A stretch of 64,000 nucleotides of DNA from Ganoderma boninense (taxonomy: Eukaryota > Basidiomycota > Agaricomycetes > Polyporales > Polyporaceae): contig CM035309.1 in NCBI GenBank assembly GCA_002900995.3, positions 3,416,389-3,480,388 of the forward strand. The letters are read 5' to 3'. Below are positions 11,827 to 23,479 of the stretch, one piece after another. How positions within the stretch are numbered: the stretch's first letter is position 1; each line of letters starts with the position of its first letter. The notes beneath the pieces are model-generated. The model had not been told where the DNA came from. It did no database searches and was given only the letters and a program-made list of their open reading frames with translations. Made by a program: the position numbers and the translations under genes.

Positions 11827-14398
11827 CGTGGCTGCGACTGGCGCGACTGTCTGTACATTATTCGTACATAGACATAGTCAGCCCAGCAGTCGTTGTGGGG
11901 GATATCGCACTCACCTTTGACTCGGAGGAGATCGTCTGCAGGCGCTTAGATCAGAAGTTCAGAGAAGTCTGAATGTCGAGCTTCCTGAAAACATAACGTC
12001 AACTCAAATTGCAGGTATGCTGTACAGCTGAACACTTATACTAACCTGTGTGGAGGTGAAGTAAACGTGTCGATGGAGAGGATTGGTCAGAATACGAATG
12101 TCTTGGGGTGACCGTGCCCGATACGATCTTGCGGGGCGGAAAAGGACGGGAGACCGACTCTGTTCCTTCGTTTCTCCCCATCACCACCATGACCACTCTC
12201 AGTCTCTGCGTTCCTCATCGCCGACGGCGCCTCGCTCGACGACTCACGTTGTGGTGTGCACGGTGGCTAGTCTGACGCCGTCCGATGGCGCTAGCTTTGG
12301 AACGGCGATAAGGGCGTCGCGCCCGAAGCAACCCCAGACTTCAAAGAGGCTTCAAATCTTGGGAGAGGGTCGCGTCGGCGCCTCGTTAGGCGAAGGAGAG
12401 AGCGGGAGCGCAGCGTATATGCGCGCGTATGCTTGGTGTATGCTGCCTTGCTTGACCACTATGCCTCGTAGCCTACCAGACACCCCCAGTCAGGTCTCGC
12501 CCGACCGCAATGAAAGGTATGTGGCACATATATGCGCTGTTATGTGAAACGATCGACCATGAGGAAGGCCTTGGAAAGCGAAGCAGATGTGAGAGGAGTA
12601 GGGTGGACGGTGGACGTTGTGGTAAGTGGCAGGTCTGTACAAGCAGGCGCGCCTGCTCTGCCGAATTGCACTCGACCGTGCGTATACATGCGACGGTTTC
12701 GTCGCCCGCGCCACCCTTCCCGCGCTGCACGGCTCCTTGTCTCCGGCGTGTGGTCAAGGAGCGTAGGACCAGGGGTTGCGTTTAGTTGACGTTCGGAGCG
12801 GTGTTACGCGTGTCTTTGTCCTTCCAGGGCGCAGACACGCATATACACGCGTAAATGTAGCCTTCAAAGAGTAGGCTCACACGCGGCGCGCGCCGCGAAG
12901 GGCAACCTTGCATTGTTGCTCCACCGTGTGAGGCTCAAGCTGCGAGCTGTCGTGACGCGCCGAGCAGTCCAGACCGACCAGACCGCCCGCAGGTTCGCCA
13001 TGGACACAACGCTGTGGGAGGAATGTATACATTCTGCTATCCGTTAGACTTCGCCCCGCTGCGACCTGTTTGGTGGCCTGGGGGGATATAAGCTGATGCG
13101 CGGCTGCCGTTGCGGTTCTGCAGACAGACCGTGAGCTCGATGTGCGTATATGGTGCCTGCTAGGCCACAAAGTACCTTCTGCTCAGAACACCGCGGCCAA
13201 AAATACGCTAGGTGATGGTCGGAACCATCTCAAGAACTCTTTGTTGCTTCCCAAATTCCGATGGCTGTTCGCGTTGGTGCTGGTGCGAGTTGTCTTTAGG
13301 ATGATGGTTGGTCCATTGACCTTCGTCGCACTTGTCGTTGCTGGCATCGCTCCCACTGCGCATGGTATCAGCTGGCTTGGCTGGGCCTCTTTGCAACTCG
13401 CACTATAGCGGCGGAGCGTGGTGTGTGGAGGTTACATTGGGCGAAAGACTATGAGCGCTCATCCGACGGCGAGAGCGAGCTCAGGTCCAGTTCTCCTTGT
13501 CTACGGGAACCGATTACTTGATGCTGCGCGGCGTCGGAAGTGACACCTCCTTGGGATGACTAGGAACTGTCATTGTTCCATTCATCCCGCCTGTTTGAAC
13601 GCCAGATGCAGTCCAAATGCTTCATGATCCTCATGGAGGTGCTTGTTGAGCTGCTCTCTAACGTTCTTCGTTCCCTTTGAAGCTTTGCATAACTTCTATC
13701 GCAGCGAAACATAAGGTTTTCCATTCCCCGAGCTCACCAGGGATATCATTACTCGCGTTCATGCAACACTCCATCTTTTGATTGCGAGGATGTGATAGAT
13801 TTTTCCACTGTTCCGCATCCTGTGAGTCCTGTGCTTTCCCTGTCAACTCATCCAGGAGAAGGCAGCGGCGGTGCAGGTCTGCCTTTCGTGAGGACGGTAC
13901 ACTAGCAACCGACGACGACGGGACCACCTCCATGTTTAGCCCAGAACCGCAGTCTCAAACGTCTTTTTTTCCTTATTACAGTATATGGGAGTAGTGACTC
14001 GGACCCTCTGCGAATCGACCTCAAACCCGCCGCTGTCCACCGTGTGGACGACATGAAATCATCGGTCAACGCCACCAAGCTGTCATGCTTGCGGCGAGAA
14101 TTCGCCCGACTGCCATGCTTCGTTGCTTGTTTGAGAAGTCATCAAGAAAGTAGGGTTGTTGTTGTATGCTCTCCATAGGCTGAGAAATGCCTCACACGCT
14201 TCTGTCGAGCTGCCAGCATGGAGACAGCTGCCGCTGTGCCCAGCCACAGTCACGCTTCGTCAAGCTGCATATTTAGGTCCTTGCATCCAGCCCTGTTCTC
14301 CGTCCCCGTCCCCGTCCCCTCTTCACCACCTGTCTCCACCTTCACCGTTCCCCGCTAGGTCGGGCTCTTCCCTTCGTCTCCTCTCTTTCTCCGTTACG
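11827..14398. other. Long intergenic region between divergent genes
   Basis: This 2.6 kb stretch separates the minus-strand synthase from the plus-strand cupredoxin-like gene. Frames at 12083-12547 and 13142-13408 have no recognisable motif. Just before 14399 the sequence is strongly C/T-rich, as in many fungal promoters. I see no gene I can support. Confidence 0.4.
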
Positions 14399-15497
14399 AT
14401 GCGCTACTCCTCCGCGGTATCCGCACTCGCGCTGGCCACCGCCGTCCTCGCCCAAGACCCAATAACCGTACGACCCCATTCACCACTCACCATCCGCCCA
14501 GACCCTATGCTGACTCCAACGCTTCCCCTCCTCGCAGATCCACGTCGGCCAGGACAGCAGCGGGCAGAAGGCGCTCGCGTTCAACCCGAGCGCCGTGAAG
14601 GCGCCCAACGGCACCGTCGTCACCTTCGTCTTCGACACCCCGGGGACGAACCACACCGTCGCGCAGTCCGCGTTCGCGAGCCCGTGCGCGCCCTTCGCGG
14701 GCGGCTTCGACTCCGGCTACACCCCCGGCCCCGCGAACGCTGGGGACCCGCCCGCGACGTGGAACCTGACCGTCACCAACGACGCCAAACGTATGCTGCA
14801 CTCTCCCTTTGCACTGTTCACTGTTCTTCGTGTAGTTGTCGTTATCAGGGATACGTATGCTGACGCGCGCCCTCGCAGCTATATGGTTCTACTGCGCGCA
14901 GGCGGCCACGACCCCCGTCCACTGCACCGCGGGCATGGTTGGGTGAGCCACCCTCCACCCTCACACCCTCCCTCTCTCCCTCTCTCCCCGCCAGGCATAT
15001 ATACGAATGTTGAACAATGAAATGCTGACTCCTGCCCCTCGCGCAGCGCGATCAACGCCCCCGACGCGCCCGCGCCGAACGACTTCGACGCGTTCCAGTC
15101 CGCCGCCAAGGCCGCCCCCACCGTCTCCCAGCCGGTGCCCGCGCTGACCGGCGTCGGCGCGTTCGCGTCCGCCGCGCCTACCATCCTCGTCTCGAGCGGC
15201 GCCACGACAACCATCGCTACCGCTACCACTACTTCATCGGCGTCGGGAAGCGCGAGCCCCCCGCCGACCACCACCCAGGGCAGCACGGAGACCACGGCCC
15301 CGCCGAGCGCGGGCACGACGACGACGAGCACGGACGGCGGCGCGGCGGTCACGACGACGACGTCGACGTTGTCGGGGACGTCGTCAAGCGCCGCACCCGC
15401 ACCCGCATCGACGTCGAACGCCGCTGCCGCGGGTGCGGCCGGGACGAGCGGGCTCGTGTGGGCACTCGCGGGCGTGTTTGGTGCCGCGCTCCTCTGA
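14399..15497 (+). CDS. Secreted cupredoxin-like protein with Ser/Thr-rich, probably GPI-anchored tail
   Basis: Four exons (14399-14467, 14538-14790, 14879-14942, 15047-15497) give 278 residues. A signal peptide (MRYSSAVSALALATAVLA) is followed by a cupredoxin domain that opens IHVGQDSSGQKALAFNPS. Candidate type-1 copper ligands are H62 (TNHTVA), C113 (WFYCAQ), H122 and M127 (VHCTAGM); the C-x8-H-x4-M spacing is correct for a blue-copper site. C73 and C123 could form a disulfide. Residues from about 160 are a Ser/Thr/Ala/Gly linker, likely heavily O-mannosylated, ending in a hydrophobic stretch (LVWALAGVFGAALL) that fits a GPI signal. Such proteins are common at fungal cell surfaces; electron transfer or copper handling is inferred, not shown. 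All ligands are present. Confidence 0.82.
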
Positions 15498-16317
15498 CTC
15501 TGACTCTGATCGCGGACTTGGACTCGGACGCGGGCTCGGGAGTCGCTTTTTCCGGGGTGTATGCGCCTGTGCGTGCGTGACCCTGGGGCCTGGGGTCAGA
15601 CGTCGCGGACGCTGTCACCGTACCGTAATGATCGTTCTTGGATGGGATAGAAACGGCAACGCGGACGCGGACGCGTATGTATTGTCTAAATTTAATGCGA
15701 GAGACCTTGAGGAGCTTCTGCCACTGGGAGGGTGCGCGACGTGGACGTGTGCGCCACTGCGGACTGATGACTGAGGAAGCCCTGTGCTCCGGACAATTCG
15801 GGCTCAGCGTAGATGAGGGACGAGCCCGCCGTCCGCGAGAGGCCGCAGATGTGTGCGCTTTGTAGCCGCGGCCGACTGCGTACTGCAACGTGCGACGCGC
15901 ACTGCGCGTGAGGGGGCACGCCGCGGCCGTGCCACTGCAAGGTGAGGAAGGCTCGAGCTCGCGGCGAGCGTCCCGAACCGTGACCGTGGCGCTGTCGGGA
16001 GATGGGGTTCATCGCATGCATCTTGATTCGACCTCCTTGACACGATTGCGGGGCGATTGACGTCGACTGGATGCAAGGAGCAGCAGATGAGGGACCTGGT
16101 GGTTCGAGATGTCTTTCTGTATGTAATCACGCTTCGAGGGAGCCTGTTACCAGCAATCGTTTACTCCATGCTTGGAGTTGCTATGCCGCACCCAAACCAA
16201 AGCATGTCGACGCCGCGAGCGCGACGACAAGCGCAAAACGTCGCGGACCGTCTTCACCACGACAGACTCCGACTGCCTTCGGGCAGTTAGGAAGAAATTG
16301 TGCTCAAAATGATGAAT
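15498..16317. other. 3' flank and spacer before tRNA
   Basis: Imperfect GACTCTGACTCTGAT and GGACGCGGACGCG repeats follow the stop codon. No gene is recognised. Confidence 0.4.
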
Positions 16318-16387
16318 GCATTAAGGGGGAATCGAACCCCCGGCGGGTCGATGGCAACGACCCAGGTTACCACTACCCCATTAATGC
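16318..16387 (-). tRNA. tRNA-Gly (anticodon GCC)
   Basis: The minus strand folds as a full cloverleaf of 70 nt. The 7 bp acceptor stem is GCATTAA with TTAATGC. The D arm is GGGT..ACCT with the loop AGTGGTA. The 5 bp anticodon stem is GGTCG/CGACC around the loop TTGCCAT, giving anticodon GCC at 16353-16355. The T arm is GGGGG TTCGATT CCCCC. It has no intron and no encoded CCA. Internal A and B boxes are intact, so it is likely functional. Confidence 0.95.
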
Positions 16388-16580
16388 GTTGGGACCGACT
16401 GTGAAGCGGATCATGGTCCAGCACAGCTTTATACCCGGTCCTTCCATCGTCTAGTCGTGCAACTGGCATGCCATGCGGACTGCGAAGGTGCTCCGTGAAC
16501 GGGGAGCATGGTCACGACTAGCCAGACACTGGTCGGAGGGATCAAATAAACCCTAGCCCTACTACGTCCTGGTCTCGTAC

Positions 16581-16636
16581 CCAGACGGTAGGGTACACCA
16601 TCCGCACCCCACCACCGCGATTACCCTAGCGTCTGG
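16581..16636. repeat. Short inverted repeat / hairpin
   Basis: CCAGACGGTAGGGTA at 16581-16595 pairs with TACCCTAGCGTCTGG at 16622-16636, 14 of 15 positions, with a 26 nt loop. Function unknown. Confidence 0.55.
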
Positions 16637-17330
16637 GGCAGTTTGATAGAGGCCTCCTACCTCCCCCCCTATTTCAAATTGTCGACGGCCTCCTCCCTCG
16701 CGTAGGTCAACCGGCTGTCAACCTCGTCTCGGCTACGTCGAATCAAGCGCTCTCGCGCGAGCTCCTTCGTCGCCGCGTCGTCGCGCGTCGCATTCGAAGT
16801 TCGCGTGTGTGGTCAGCCCGCAAGAACCCCCAATCCAGTTTAGTGCTCTCTAATATACCCTCAGATGTTTATCTAGCTACCCAAGTCAGTGTCGGTCTTG
16901 TTCATGTTCATGGAAGAGTCTGAATTGATGCTGAGGGTGTCTCCACTCATGACTGGTCCTCGCGTGGGAGGAGAAAGTACTCAGCCGAGAGATGCTCAGT
17001 CTGAGAGCACTCGACACAGCGCGCGTCGCTTTGAGGTACGATAGATGTATGTAAAGCTTCGTGTTCGTGAGGTGTCGCTGAGACCCAACCATGTGAGAAT
17101 TCGCCAACTAACGTACTTATCGTCATCATCACCGGGATTCATTTTTTCGTGGTCTGCTCCAGGAGCACGAAGAGCCTGCTGTTTGTGGTGCCCTCCAGTT
17201 CTCGCAGTGCGATGCGACCAGTTGCTGAAATCGGTGTAAATTCTTTGAAATAGATCTATTGCTTCAATTACAACAACTGGCGTTATGAAGCGGGTGCAGC
17301 GCTCTTTCGAAATGCGACGCGCAGCGAGGA

Positions 17331-17850
17331 TATGTCTTCACGTAGCCGAGACGAGGTTGACACTAGGCAGCCTGGCATGCCAGAGGTCACCGATTCCGTC
17401 TTGAGAGTCCAGACTGCTCCTCATCCGTCGTGCAACCTGTCAGCGGTGCAGACGCAGTTTCCCGCGTCACAAGGGGAAAGCGTAATGTATCTTGTGTACG
17501 ATATACGCTGAGGAGGGAGGGAAAGTGGTATGTGGTGGTGCTTTCGGAACATCTTTATGAACGACGTCGCACGGGGAAATAGAGAGGTTTAGATTGAGAC
17601 GCGTTAAATGAAGCTTTTGACGCTAGCTTGCAGTCGCGTATGTCGGAGAGCGTCAGCCTGCCCACCCTCCTAGACGCCCGTGAACGCGGTCAGTGGTGAG
17701 CTTGAGTTCATGTGCTTGTGAGTTCCCTCTACAGCATCCTTGTGGTCTGTCAGATTTCCCAGTCTCCGCTGCCGCCGAACCTCGCCAGCGAGGATATGTG
17801 ATGCGCAGGCAGCCTGGCATGCCAGAGGTCACCGATTCCGTCTTGAGAGT
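17331..17850 (+). repeat. Direct repeat pair sharing ~45 identical bases
   Basis: A core beginning GGCAGCCTGGCATGCCAGAG and continuing about 25 bases to CTTGAGAGTC occurs near 17368-17411 and near 17811-17850. Both copies are preceded by CAGCGAGGATATGT, but copy 1 has about 26 extra bases between that prefix and the core. No coding frame is shared. It may be a fragment of a dispersed repeat or a local duplication. Confidence 0.7.
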
Positions 17851-18592
17851 CTTCCTCCTTCTCGAGTTTCCTGTCCCTCTTGGACGTTCCTCCCATTCGG
17901 AACATCGACGTCCTGTTCTTTTGACCAGCCCGCGCTGAACGACGCTCAAATGTGATGCTTCTTCGACTTTCCTTCTCGAGCCACGTTCCTCCCGTAACAC
18001 GACTCAGCCCCCCGCGTCACTAGATGCATGGACTGCGCTGGCCATCTTGCGGCGGCCTGCGGGAATGCAGCAGCGGAGCGCCAACGCTATCAACCAATCA
18101 ATCCAGCCTCCCTTTCCGCATGATCCACTCATCAGTTAAGTTCCCGGTGAGCGTTAACAACATCCAGTCTGTACAGCTTCCCAACCGTGCCGCTGACTCC
18201 GGTGCTTGCTTGCTGGGCCTTGCAGAGGTGAAACGAGATGTTCCTTGGACCGCTGGAAGTCTATGAATATCACGCGCCGCGCAGACGCATCCACCAGGTC
18301 TGCAAGTGCTGTATATGCGCCATGACACAGAGGTAGCGTCATGGTGATACAGATGGGATACTAACGCAGCGAATACTGACCAACGGTATCCAGTCCTGGG
18401 TCGCTTAGAATCATCCTAACAATGATCGCGTTTACCCCGACGCTCCAGACGCGTCCAGCTCCTGCGGTGCCGTGCTGCACGCGATGCGCCCCGCTCGCAT
18501 AATCTCCCGAGTCCTACACAGGAGCATGCGCCTCAGCGTCCACGGTGATGCATGCGACGCGTCTCCTCGCTGGGAATACCGCGCGAACGCCG

Positions 18593-18600
18593 TATAAAAC
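18593..18600 (+). promoter_or_regulatory. TATA box of GH18-A
   Basis: TATAAAAC lies about 145 nt before the ATG. The same element at the same distance precedes GH18-B and GH18-C, so it is conserved across the three copies. Confidence 0.7.
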
Positions 18601-18744
18601 ATGGAGGGTGAGCAGTCCATGGACCTCAGCCCCCGCTCCCTTACTTCCTTTCGCCTTCACATTTCCCAAGTCCGCTAGTCGGCTTTTGACTTCTTCGCAC
18701 ACACCCTCTTTGTTGTTGTCACTATCTTTATTAACGTCCTAGAG

Positions 18745-19894
18745 ATGTTCTCCTTCGCTCGCATGATCACCTCCGTCTCCGCTGCTCTCGCGCTGGTTTC
18801 CATCAACAGTGTCCTCGCTGCCCCCACCCCCGACGTCTCGCCTCTCGCTGCCCGCGGTGTCCCCACCTCCCGATTCGTCATCTACTCCGACAACTGGGTC
18901 ACCGGCGCCCTCCCCGCCGCCACCGCACTCGCCGTAAGTAGTTTCTTCGCCGTCACCGAGCTCACGTGTCTGACGCAGTGCTTCAGGGCTACAATGTCGT
19001 AGCACTGTCGTTCCTCACCCTCCACGGCGCAGTCGACCAGGCCAGCAACTGGGCCTCCCTCCCCGCCGCGACCAAGGCCGCCAAGAAGGCCGAGTACGCC
19101 AAGGCGGGCATCAGCATCGTCGCGTCCGCGTTCGGCGCGACGGACACGCCGACGACGTCGAACGCAGACCCGGCGGGGACGGCGAACACGATGGCGGCGT
19201 TCGTGAAGACGAACAGCCTGGACGGGATCGACGTGGACTACGAGGACCTGGCGGCGATGAACCGGGGGGACGGCGCCGCGGAGAAGTGGGTGACGACGTT
19301 CACGCAGACGCTGCGGGCGACGCTGCCCAAGGGCCAGTTCATCCTGACGCACGCGCCGCTCGCGCCGTGGCTTGCGCCCAACAACCAGTTCAAGGCGGGC
19401 GCGTACGTGACGATCCACAAGAACGTCGGCGCCCTCATCGACTGGGTGCGTCTGCGCGATTTCGTCGCCTTGTTTGGGTGGTACGGCTTGGCTGACGAGC
19501 ATTCGGAATGCGCATACAGTACAACGTGCAGTTCTATAACCAGGGACTGTACACGACGTGCGACGGCCTCATCAACACCTCGGGCGGGCCCTTCCCGGGC
19601 ACGGCCCTCCTCGAAATCCCCAAGAACGGCATCCCGCTCGACATGCTCGTCATCGGGAAGCCGGCGACGGCGGCCGATGCGAGCAACGGGTTCATGGACC
19701 CGGCGACGCTGGGGACATGCGTGAAGGAGGCGAAGGCGAAGGGCTGGAATGGCGGCGTCATGGTCTGGCAGGTGCGTCGTCTTCGCTTGGATGTTCTGAT
19801 TTCGGTTTTCAGCGACTGACGTTCGTGCCCGTGCCTGCAGTACCCCCACGCCGACGCGTCGTGGATCGCGTCCGCGAAGAGCGGCGCGTTCTGA
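18745..19894 (+). CDS. GH18 family glycoside hydrolase, secreted (copy A)
   Basis: This is a secreted family 18 hydrolase, expected to cleave chitin-type or N-glycan GlcNAc linkages by substrate-assisted catalysis. Exons 18745-18933, 18987-19445, 19520-19771 and 19841-19894 join to 317 residues. A signal peptide (first ~25 residues, ending SINSVLA) is followed by a compact TIM-barrel domain starting PTSRFVIYSDNWVTGALP. The GH18 signature DGIDVDYE (142-149) is complete, with E149 as proton donor and D145 and D147 in place. Later blocks are ILTHAPLAPWLAP, YNVQFYNQGLYTTCDGL and GWNGGVMVWQYPHADASWI. There is no carbohydrate-binding module. It is the only forward-oriented intact copy; the surrounding flank is inverted relative to copies B and C. 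Chitinase and endo-beta-N-acetylglucosaminidase activity cannot be separated by eye. Confidence 0.9.
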
Positions 19895-21363
19895 GCGTCC
19901 TGATGCCATGTTTTCCCCCAGGCTGCCGGTCAGCGCTATCGAGAGCAAAGTCGCCGTCCACCGTTGAGCGGTGCGGCGACGAGTCAGGACTATGACGATC
20001 ATACCCGAGCTTGAGGAGGAACGTCTCCGTTAGCTTTCTTCTACATTTGACGACGACACCAGACCACACCCCACGCGCCATGTTCGTAATGTGTCGCGAT
20101 TGTAATAGTAATGGAATTCGGTTCTGGGGGTCAAATCCTTCCGAAAGGAATATCGGTGGCGCGAGGACCGGTGAGGCTAGTGTGACTAAACCTCCCTAGG
20201 ACCCGTATCCGAAATGCATAGAGTGCATGGGAACTCGGATCCAGATGCGAATACTTGCTGATTCTGTCACCATGGTTAAATAAGTCTGGGCGACCTCCCG
20301 GTCGCCGAGTTTGAATGGCTAGTAACAACTTGAAATTGGAATCAGACGTCTCTGCCACCAGGTCACAAGGTAGTTCAGACGATGCTCCCCAGAATGATGC
20401 GTAGAACACTGGAAGAAATAAACAACCCTGGTGTGTGGGGGCAGGTCGAAGGACTTCGGAGGGAGGGTCACAAACGTTCGTCCGGGATCATGGTTTTGTC
20501 ACATGCTTACGTACATCGGGTCCATGGGCGCTACATGCTGTCCTCAGCTCGTTGCCATGCAATGACCAGTGCGCACCCAGCCGTAACCTCTCCTGACCTC
20601 TTATCCCCACCAAGTCATCTCTCCTCCTCCAGTCAGGTGAGTATGCGACTGTAGTCTGCAAGCCGCAGTTCCCATTGAGTGTGATATTCCAGAAACGCCA
20701 ATCTGTCCACCCCGTGACCGTTGCACACTGGCATTTCCAACGTCTTGTGCGACTGGGGCAGTCGACTGCGACTTTAGCAGGTATGATCGCACTGGCGCTG
20801 ATTGATTTCTGTCGTGCTCACTGTGCATCATTTTCAGGACCATTGGGATCATCATCAAAACTCTCCAGCCAAATTGAGTCGTGCTATTCAGCTTGCCCGG
20901 TTAGGATTCCCTCAAGTTCTGTACTAAGCCACGCTCATCTCCACACACCTGCTATGGCCTGGCGTCCTCGTCCATGCACCCTTGATGCGGCCACGAATAT
21001 GCCCTCATCCCAGCCAAATACCCTCCATGCACCCACAACTGGCTTGAAGCGACCGAATTCTTTCGACCTTGATTCTCCAGAACGCTCAAGGTTCGTGGCA
21101 GAACCCATGGAGCAAACTGAGAAATGTTCACGTTCATCATGATTGTCAGGCAATTTGCAGCGCGGGGCGATGCAGCTCATGGCAATCGGGGTCGGCCTCT
21201 TTCTTCATCAACTGGTTTACCTACACTGAAGGTCACACGGCCTGGTAGAGGCGCGTACACTTCTGCACTGCACTTGTCATAGTGGGGCTGACGCAGAAGT
21301 ATAGCACCGTCCGTAGTCAAGGCCCACGAAGCCAGAGTGGCCGCGTATGGGCCGTTTGACTCC
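19895..21363. other. 3' flank of GH18-A, then unrecognised sequence
   Basis: To about 20140 this is the duplicated GH18 3' flank; CAATCGCAACACATT-type and GAGGAACGTCTCCGTTAGC-type stretches match inverted sequence left of GH18-B. From 20140 to 21363 no gene is seen. A splice acceptor-like GGGGCTGACGCAG at about 21285-21297 suggests the next gene may have an upstream exon here. Confidence 0.4.
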
Positions 21364-23382
21364 ATGGTGCTCACGTCTCCGAACATGGATTACATACCTG
21401 AATACCCGGTCGAGTCTTCCATCATCGATACGTACTCCGATGGGCGCTGGGGAACTCATGAGTACTCCCGGTGGCCCCAAGTTTTGCAGGCGAATATGTG
21501 GCACATCGCCTGCATACCCCGCGCACCGGTTCCGCCTCATGTTCCTGCAGTTCTTTGGGTGACTCTTTCCCCGGAGACGTATTGGGTGGAAGATCGTGCG
21601 ATCGGGTTTCACGGGCTTGGATACATCGCGGCCAAGACGCAGGATGCCTTGATGTTAGCGGCTGAGTGCGCTATTCGCCGGTGCGAGGGGATGGACGCAC
21701 CCGAGCATGTGGCCAAATATGGCCGTTTCCTCCTCATGATTCTCCGGCAGATGGTCGACAGAATGCGGTTCTATCCTGTGGTTGCCGGGATCGCGATCGC
21801 CGTCGCGGCTCACGTACAACGCGTCTGCCTCGAGTTGGCTGGGCTGAAGACCTATGTGGAAGTAGTCGCGCCGCGGTTAGCCTCGGGTGTTCACCATAGT
21901 GCCAACGTCCTTCCCGTCTTGGGGGCCTTCGTGAAAAATGGAACAGACGCGCAGAGGTGTGTCCGCGCGGGTTTACCTACCTGGGGTTTACAAACATTCA
22001 CTCCCGAGCTCGCTGTTTGGGAGGTCATCGAATGTCGGTCTTCATCATTGGATGTCACCCACTCTGAGCCACAGATATCTCATGAGCCGCACATTCTCGA
22101 CACAGCTGGAGACTGGCCCAGTGGTATGGCCCTGTTCGTCTCGAAGCATCTCAATCCCATATCTGTCGCTGATGTCCCTGTATCCTCGCACGCCGTCAGT
22201 TCCGCCAAGCGGCAGCGGGTGGAATACAGACATGCGACTCTTGTCATGCCCGTCGCCTCCCTCCCCGTAACCAAGCACCACACCGCATCCAAGACCAAGA
22301 AAGGTCAAGATGTGGAACGTTCAACAGCATCATCTTCCCAACGTCCCTCAGGTGCCGAGACTCCTGCGCTCGGAGCTCCCGAGCTGCATCCCTCTAAATC
22401 CTTTACGCCCTCTCCTTTCTACGATGTTCCCCCAGTCTGGGCTGCGGCGCTGCAGGCTGTCTCTCCAATTCCCCGCTCTGCGTCGTCCGCCACCTACTTC
22501 TTTCCCCCTCCATTCCTCCTCGACACGGTGTCAGGCGTGACCTCTGCTTGCCCCCACCCCGAGCTCGCGCGCCGCGACGAAAAAGTGCACCGCTACATCC
22601 ACAACTGCATTCGCATTCGGGACTTCTGCCGGAGGAGACTGTCCGATGTCACCATGGACGCCAACGAGTCCCTGACCATTGCCGAGTGGCGCGCTGCCCT
22701 CTGGGGGGACTACTTGATCACGCACCGTGACCGGCCAACATCCGAGTCAACAACATCAAAGTCCCATGGGTCTTCCATCCAGCGGCGTTCCGCGCGCCAC
22801 GTGGAGCAGCGGAAGGGGGTGACGAGGCTGTTCGGCAACGTGGCGCGCCTGCGCTCGTATCGCGAAGACGAGGTCGTGTCGCTCGGCGACACCCCGGTCG
22901 ATGCTTCTGTGATCGCGTCGGACCCGACGGTGCGGTCGCGCATTCTGTGGGAGACACACGAGGTCAACTTCCGGGCAGAGCTGCTTTGTCTCGACACGCT
23001 GATCGTGCAAAAGCCCTCCTGGATGTTTTCTCTTAGACTTGACCGCGAAGAACGCGTCTCGAGAGTCTGGGGCCCCCCTTCGTCCTCGATGAGCATCTTC
23101 CCCGCTGGCAATGACGGGCATCGCGATCATGCTTTCCGATGGTCCAACTCGCCTCCCGCGCAAGAGTGGGAGCGGTGTTGCGACGCGCTGCGGAGCTTCG
23201 CGGCGGTGTTGTCCTCCTGGCCGGAGTGTCCGCTTGAAGTCGAGCAGGGACTGCCGCTCGATGCCGACGTGTCCCAGGAGACGTTCGTGCGGGTTCAAGA
23301 GCAAGCTGTGGAGTTCTATGTACGCGTTTTTGTGAAAACGTTTGCCCGTCTTCCCATTCCCCCCATCATGCCTCCTGTGTAG
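21364..23382 (+). CDS. Large uncharacterised protein, single long ORF
   Basis: An uninterrupted 672-codon frame runs from the ATG at 21364 (MVLTSPNMDYIPEYPVESS) to 23382; the frame is also open upstream, so a 5' exon may exist. No catalytic motif, signal peptide or membrane segment is evident. The N-terminal ~250 residues look globular (LSPETYWVEDRAIGFHGLGY, then VLPVLGAFVKNGTDAQRCVR), the middle is Ser/Pro-rich and probably disordered, and the C-terminal ~250 residues are again globular (HRYIHNCIRIRDFCRRRLSD). From memory the pattern resembles multi-copy hypothetical proteins of agaricomycetes with a GAF...D....RAG(L/I)P.W signature, but I cannot name a domain. Absence of introns over 2 kb is unlike its neighbours and may point to an element-borne or expanded family gene. 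Confidence 0.55.
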   Translation: MVLTSPNMDYIPEYPVESSIIDTYSDGRWGTHEYSRWPQVLQANMWHIACIPRAPVPPHVPAVLWVTLSPETYWVEDRAIGFHGLGYIAAKTQDALMLAAECAIRRCEGMDAPEHVAKYGRFLLMILRQMVDRMRFYPVVAGIAIAVAAHVQRVCLELAGLKTYVEVVAPRLASGVHHSANVLPVLGAFVKNGTDAQRCVRAGLPTWGLQTFTPELAVWEVIECRSSSLDVTHSEPQISHEPHILDTAGDWPSGMALFVSKHLNPISVADVPVSSHAVSSAKRQRVEYRHATLVMPVASLPVTKHHTASKTKKGQDVERSTASSSQRPSGAETPALGAPELHPSKSFTPSPFYDVPPVWAAALQAVSPIPRSASSATYFFPPPFLLDTVSGVTSACPHPELARRDEKVHRYIHNCIRIRDFCRRRLSDVTMDANESLTIAEWRAALWGDYLITHRDRPTSESTTSKSHGSSIQRRSARHVEQRKGVTRLFGNVARLRSYREDEVVSLGDTPVDASVIASDPTVRSRILWETHEVNFRAELLCLDTLIVQKPSWMFSLRLDREERVSRVWGPPSSSMSIFPAGNDGHRDHAFRWSNSPPAQEWERCCDALRSFAAVLSSWPECPLEVEQGLPLDADVSQETFVRVQEQAVEFYVRVFVKTFARLPIPPIMPPV

Positions 23383-23479
23383 TAAGTAGTACTGCAAAGA
23401 GGACAATGACACCGTTGCTCGGATTTTTACTTCTCCCTCGGACTACGGCCCGCGGTGTGCTTTGCTATGCTTGACCCCG

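Larger units (their letters stand above)
16388..18592. other. Gene-free repeat-bearing region upstream of GH18-A
   Basis: No gene is recognised. It contains a small inverted repeat (16581-16636) and a direct repeat pair (17331-17850). From about 18024 it contains sequence that is the inverted counterpart of the upstream flanks of GH18-B (near 30550) and GH18-C (near 51530), so the duplicated GH18 module begins around here. Confidence 0.5.

Noticed and set aside
11374..11871. Plus-strand frames across the synthase gene
   Set aside because: Antisense of exon 1 of the PLP enzyme; composition is Arg/Glu-rich and meaningless.
12083..12547. 154-codon plus-strand frame
   Set aside because: No motif, no splice-compatible partner, and overlapping frames on the other strand; cannot be supported as a gene.
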